The translations under genes and the position numbers were made by a program. This document shows positions 6,201 to 8,912 of a stretch of DNA of 8,912 bases, in pieces; position 1 is the stretch's first letter; each line of letters opens with the position of its first letter. Source of the DNA: CAZJYI01 sp964550025 (GTDB lineage Bacteria; Verrucomicrobiota; Kiritimatiellia; UBA8416; CAYOBW01); NCBI GenBank assembly GCA_964550025.1, contig CAZJYI010000288.1:1-8912 (forward strand). The letters run 5' to 3'. A model generated the notes under the pieces. The model saw nothing but the letters and a program-made list of their open reading frames with translations. It did no database searches and was not told where the DNA came from.

Positions 6201-6250
6201 ACAAGGTCGATTGCTGCCGACAGCTACCGACTGCTATCGATAGCCGTCGA
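6201..6250 (-). repeat. Intergenic decamer repeat, five units
   Basis: Coding strand, 10-base units in perfect register from 6250: TCGACGGCTA, TCGATAGCAG, TCGGTAGCTG, TCGGCAGCAA, with a decayed fifth (TCGACCTTGT). The first two create a 12-base perfect palindrome, GCTATCGATAGC, at 6233-6244. The tract starts 11 bases after the exbB stop and reaches the exbD start region, which lacks a strong ribosome binding site. Confidence 0.92.
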
Positions 6251-6261
6251 AAAGGGATCTC

Positions 6262-6903
6262 CTAATGGTGCGTCAGAATGAACTCCACGAAGTCGGCCGT
6301 GGACTCCTCGATCTCCAACTCGATCTCGTCGCTCCAACGGTTGAAAACGCTCTGCGGGATAACTGCCGTCAGCGCAATGATGAGGCCGGCCGCGGTCGTG
6401 ACCAGCGCCTCGGCGATGCCGTCGGCTACCACACCGCTACCGCTCATGCTGCCGGCTGCGGCCAGTCCTTTGAAGGAGAGGATCATGCCGGTGACGGTAC
6501 CGGTCATCCCCAGCAGCGGCGCCGCCGTGCCAACCGTTGTCAGAACGTCCAGCCGTTTGTTCACAACGCTCATCGCCTGGGCACTATAGTCCTCCATGAC
6601 CTGACCGACCACCATACGCATGGTCTCGGAACTCTCGCTCTTGCCGCACAGATGCTGGTACGAGCGCAGGCCCGCCAGTAGAACCGAAGCCACCGGGCCA
6701 CCGGCCGTGGCACACTCGGCAATGGCGGCATCGATGTTGTTTTCACGCAAACTCGCCATCACCTTCGAGCGTAGCGACAGCGTGTCGATCTTGCGGTTCG
6801 TGCGGAATGCCACCCAACGGTCATACACCACCGCCAGGCTGACCAGGCTACACGCTATCAGCGGAATCATCATGAATCCGCCCTTGAGAAGATGCTCTAA
6901 CAT
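6262..6903 (-). CDS. exbB: ExbB/TolQ/MotA-family proton-channel subunit
   Basis: 213 residues from ATG at 6903, with AAGGAGA seven bases upstream, the clearest ribosome binding site in the window. Three membrane segments lie at about 10-28, 119-144 and 162-187. The family signature is intact: GTAAPLLGMTGTVTGMI (125-141) and GIAEALVTTAAGLIIAL (162-178). E165 and T170 match E. coli ExbB E176 and T181 by the AEAL-x-x-T spacing, and T136 probably matches T148. The cytoplasmic loop at about 30-115 holds the usual helical region (MEDYSAQAMSVVNKRLDVL). ExbB forms the pentameric inner-membrane stator in which an ExbD dimer uses the proton-motive force. The two exbD genes follow directly. The short N-terminal part (no long periplasmic extension) is TolQ-like. 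Confidence 0.95.
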   Translation of the reverse strand: MLEHLLKGGFMMIPLIACSLVSLAVVYDRWVAFRTNRKIDTLSLRSKVMASLRENNIDAAIAECATAGGPVASVLLAGLRSYQHLCGKSESSETMRMVVGQVMEDYSAQAMSVVNKRLDVLTTVGTAAPLLGMTGTVTGMILSFKGLAAAGSMSGSGVVADGIAEALVTTAAGLIIALTAVIPQSVFNRWSDEIELEIEESTADFVEFILTHH

Positions 6904-6910
6904 GGTCGGT

Positions 6911-6917
6911 TCTCCTT
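6911..6917 (-). promoter_or_regulatory. Strong ribosome binding site for exbB
   Basis: AAGGAGA on the coding strand, seven bases before the ATG at 6903. This 25-base gap is the only one without tandem repeat units; the repeat at this junction lies inside the preceding gene. Confidence 0.8.
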
Positions 6918-6928
6918 GCTTACTCTTG

Positions 6929-7297
6929 CTAGCTAAATTCTTGATTTGTGACTCGGTGACCGGGTGACCCGGTGACGCCCATGGTTTGCATCAGGTCCAG
7001 CGCCTCGCGCGGTGTCACCCGGAAACGGCTGTATGTCAACTCCTCGCCCGGCTCCACGACCAGCTCGCCGGTGGTGTGGCAGTAGTGCGTGCCCGGGCAG
7101 TCCGCAAGGGGCAGGCGCGCCACGTAGCGCCGACGCGACACGGCCAGCATCACCAGCTCGTCCGCCATGACGCACAGCCACACCGGCGTCGACCGCCACC
7201 AGCGGCCGGTGTCGATGCGGGTCTTGCTGCGCACCATGAGCCGCGGCTCGGCGCCGCCGGTCTCTTCGCGCAGGAGTTGTTGCTCGAGTTGGTTCAT
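6929..7297 (-). CDS. Small soluble protein of unknown function, repeat-encoded C-terminus
   Basis: 122 residues from ATG at 7297; no good ribosome binding site precedes it, only repeat sequence. There is no signal peptide or membrane segment, so it is probably cytoplasmic. A charged N-terminal helix (NQLEQQLLREE) is followed by a strand-rich core (VWLCVMADELVMLAVSRRRY, VARLPLADC, GELVVEPGEELTYSRFRV) and a helix (PREALDLMQTMG). The strands-then-helix order resembles a PH-like fold, but I cannot assign a family. It contains three Cys (C42, C67, C73). Residues from about 107 (VTGSPGHRVT) are encoded by an 8-base tandem repeat, so the original protein may have ended near TMG. It lies just ahead of exbB, which suggests a link with the channel complex (inference). 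Confidence 0.75.
   Translation of the reverse strand: MNQLEQQLLREETGGAEPRLMVRSKTRIDTGRWWRSTPVWLCVMADELVMLAVSRRRYVARLPLADCPGTHYCHTTGELVVEPGEELTYSRFRVTPREALDLMQTMGVTGSPGHRVTNQEFS
6945..6976 (-). repeat. Octamer repeat inside the 3' end of the 122-residue gene
   Basis: Coding strand, four 8-base units in register: GTCACCGG, GTCACCCG, GTCACCGA, GTCACAAA. They are translated as VTGSPGHRVT plus Asn, followed by QEFS and TAG. Unlike the other tracts this one lies before the stop codon. Confidence 0.88.
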
Positions 7298-7304
7298 GGC
7301 CGTC

Positions 7305-7354
7305 TGCTCTTCGACTGCTGCCGATCGCCATCGATAGCTACCGACAGCTATCGA
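7305..7354 (-). repeat. Intergenic decamer repeat, five units
   Basis: Coding strand, 10-base units in perfect register: TCGATAGCTG, TCGGTAGCTA, TCGATGGCGA, TCGGCAGCAG, TCGAAGAGCA (7354-7305). They are preceded by AGGAGCGG after the TGA; a similar GGAGCGG leader precedes the decamers at 5729. The tract ends seven bases before the ATG at 7297. Confidence 0.92.
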
Positions 7355-7355
7355 T
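7330..7355 (-). other. Hairpin formed by decamer repeats
   Basis: ATCGATAGC and GCTATCGAT form a 9-base-pair perfect stem with an 8-base loop. Stem sequence and loop length are the same as at 2942-2967, but the loop sequence differs. No U run follows. Confidence 0.6.
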
Positions 7356-7367
7356 TACCGCTCCTGC

Positions 7368-8912
7368 TCAATCCCGCTTCAGCAGCTTATCCATCAAGCC
7401 CCTCTGCCGTTTATCCTGCGCCCGCTTGATCTTCTCGTACTTGATCGCTTCCAGCATTCTCTCGCGCTTGAACTCTTCCGTTTCAATGATCTTCGCAAAG
7501 GCCGCATCCGACAGGCGGCCGCGGGCTTTCTTGGCCCACTTGCTGTCGGGGAAGTCGAAAGTCACGCGACGATAGGTCTCGTAGGCCTCCTGCCTGGCAT
7601 TACCAATGCCCTTGTAGTTGCCCGTCCCCATCGACGCGGCCATCAACTCGTAACTCCAACCACTGAAGAACAGGGCCTGGGCCCGAATGCCCGTATCGTC
7701 GTAGTCCTCGTTGTCGACCACGACCTTGAACCCGTCAATCGCCTTCTCGTACTGGTGCGCGCGCATGTAGTTCTGGGACGATGCCAACCCGGCCAACCCG
7801 GCGAGCTTGTGATCCGGGAAGCGCTCCTCCAGCTTGCCGTAGATGATGGCGGCCTTGATGAACTCGGGATAGGACAACTCGTCGAGACGCAGCACCTCGG
7901 CCTGTGACTCCACATCCTCTTTCTCGCGGATTTCGTCCGCCTGCACCTTGAACTTCTGCCCCGCCGCCTGGAAGTACTTGCCCAGACGCGCCATCACCTC
8001 GGGAATATGCTCGGAATCCGGATACTTGTACGCCAACTTGACGTACTCCTCAACCGCGATTTCGCCTTCGCCCATCTTTTCGTAGACCAGGCCCGTCTTG
8101 AACTGGGCCTTGTGCGCGAACTCCGTGTCCGGATAGTCGACCGGAATCTTGACGAAGCGCGCCAGCGCCTCCTGGTAGCCGGGCAGCTTGGCCTCCTCAT
8201 TCTTCGACAGGTCCGAGTACTCCTGCGCCAGGTTGCCCAGCAGGTATTCCGCCTGGGCCCGCAGCGCGTCGTCGCGGTGCGTGGCAATCGCTTCCTGCAG
8301 CAGCTTCTTGGCGTGCGCCATCTCGCGGCGGGCCAGGCTCTCCTGGTCCATCTTGCGGTGCTTCTTGGCCAGCTCGAAGAAACACTCGGAAAGCGTGAAG
8401 CTGGTCCGGACCGCCATTTCGTCCCCGGCAAAACGCTTGCTGAACGGTTCGATCATTCCGTCGGCGCCCATGTTAATCGTGACCACGGCCTTCTGCTCGG
8501 GGTTCTCGTCGAACGCGGCATAGCTGACGGTCACATCGTCACCGTAACGCACCGGGAACCCGTTCAGCTCGACCGGCGGCAGCTCAGCCGACAGTTCGTC
8601 GTCGGCATAGTTGACCGTGAACAGCCCTTTGAACAGGCCGCTGTGCGGTAACGTCTCGCGCAGCGTGAAGGTGGCGGATGCGCCGCTGGTTGCCTTCAGG
8701 TTGACCGAGGTGACGTCCCGCTCCGGGCCGCGGTCCAGGCCGGGAGCCAGCACGCGCAGGAAGATCCGCTCTCCCACGAAGACCCGCTCCAGCGGCTCGT
8801 TGTAGCCGGCGTTCATGACGTCCAGGAAGGCGTGACTGCCGACGGTAGGCGTCGCCGTCTTCCACTGCACCTTCTCGTTCTCATCCTTCCACGCATAGCC
8901 GATACGCACCGT
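7368..8912 (-). CDS. Ig-like / TPR repeat protein, 5' end beyond the window
   Basis: The frame is open to the right edge, so the 514 residues seen are the C-terminal part; a GTG at 8909 is in frame but is not a credible start. Residues about 35-150 are strand-rich (VFVGERIFLRVLAP, SATFTLRETLPHSGLFKGLF, NGFPVRYGDDVTVSYAAFDE). They resemble the Ig-like modules repeated in large bacterial surface proteins, where 'TLTETxxxSGxFxG' and 'YGDxVTVSY' are recurring. From about 165 to the end it is helical, with TPR units marked by a [YF]-P-D motif: YPDTEFAHKA (259), YPDSEHIPEV (296), FPDHKLAGLA (364), FPDSKWAKKA (453). These are like the TPRs of CpoB/YbgF and BamD. The C-terminus is basic (KIKRAQDKRQRGLMDKLLKR). 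Probably periplasmic, since TPR proteins of this type accompany Tol-type complexes. As the first visible gene of the operon it may present partners to the ExbB/ExbD motor (inference). Confidence 0.85.
   Translation of the reverse strand, partial: TVRIGYAWKDENEKVQWKTATPTVGSHAFLDVMNAGYNEPLERVFVGERIFLRVLAPGLDRGPERDVTSVNLKATSGASATFTLRETLPHSGLFKGLFTVNYADDELSAELPPVELNGFPVRYGDDVTVSYAAFDENPEQKAVVTINMGADGMIEPFSKRFAGDEMAVRTSFTLSECFFELAKKHRKMDQESLARREMAHAKKLLQEAIATHRDDALRAQAEYLLGNLAQEYSDLSKNEEAKLPGYQEALARFVKIPVDYPDTEFAHKAQFKTGLVYEKMGEGEIAVEEYVKLAYKYPDSEHIPEVMARLGKYFQAAGQKFKVQADEIREKEDVESQAEVLRLDELSYPEFIKAAIIYGKLEERFPDHKLAGLAGLASSQNYMRAHQYEKAIDGFKVVVDNEDYDDTGIRAQALFFSGWSYELMAASMGTGNYKGIGNARQEAYETYRRVTFDFPDSKWAKKARGRLSDAAFAKIIETEEFKRERMLEAIKYEKIKRAQDKRQRGLMDKLLKRD

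Noticed and set aside
6190..6204. TTG start at 6204 for the first exbD
   Set aside because: It sits in decayed repeat without a ribosome binding site; ATG at 6189 gives a normal ExbD N-terminus.
2942..7355. Intrinsic terminators at the repeat hairpins
   Set aside because: No U-rich run follows any stem, and the genes downstream are close and co-directional.
8907..8909. GTG at 8909 as start of the TPR protein
   Set aside because: It is an artefact of the window edge. The frame stays open to 8912 and the beta region is already under way.

Overview
The window looks like an internal slice of one long minus-strand operon from a GC-rich, Gram-negative bacterium. The family mix (DUF4159, DUF6288 with PDZ, four-helix-bundle protein, duplicated ExbD) suggests the PVC group: Planctomycetota, Lentisphaerota, Kiritimatiellota or relatives. 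That placement is inference from family distribution as I remember it, not from a marker gene. All ten recognisable genes are on the minus strand. Gaps are at most 112 bases, and I see no internal promoter or terminator.

Layout in transcription order, from high to low coordinates: (1) a 5'-truncated protein with an Ig-like beta region followed by TPR repeats (7368-8912); (2) a small soluble protein of unknown function (6929-7297); (3) an ExbB/TolQ/MotA-type proton-channel subunit (6262-6903); (4, 5) two different ExbD/TolR subunits (5779-6189 and 5265-5684, the second starting at TTG); (6) a 149-residue single-pass protein with a TonB-like anchor (4738-5187); (7) a five-pass membrane protein whose periplasmic half is a DUF4159 domain (3015-4640); (8) a three-pass protein of unknown family (1736-2902); (9) a four-helix-bundle protein whose C-terminal zinc ribbon lies in a shifted frame (1250-1664); (10) a secreted PDZ plus DUF6288 protein that runs off the left edge (1-1206).

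How they may work together: ExbB with ExbD normally turns proton flow into force on a TonB or TolA partner. There is no canonical TonB here. Two proteins just downstream of the ExbD pair each have a membrane segment with the [S/T]-x-x-x-H pattern of TonB anchors, one of them fused to a periplasmic DUF4159 domain. With a TPR protein upstream and an exported PDZ/DUF6288 protein downstream, this reads as a candidate non-canonical Ton/Tol-like cell-envelope machine. The assignment is inference.

The second striking feature lies between the genes. Every gap, or gene end, carries short tandem repeats in strict register: 10-base units (consensus TCGAYAGCNN on the coding strand) at seven junctions, 7-base units at three, and an 8-base unit inside the 3' end of one gene. 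They start at or just after stop codons, can form hairpins, and in places supply the next gene's ribosome binding site. A 9-mer, AGGGAATTG, directly follows three stop codons, which independently supports where the frameshifted gene originally ended.
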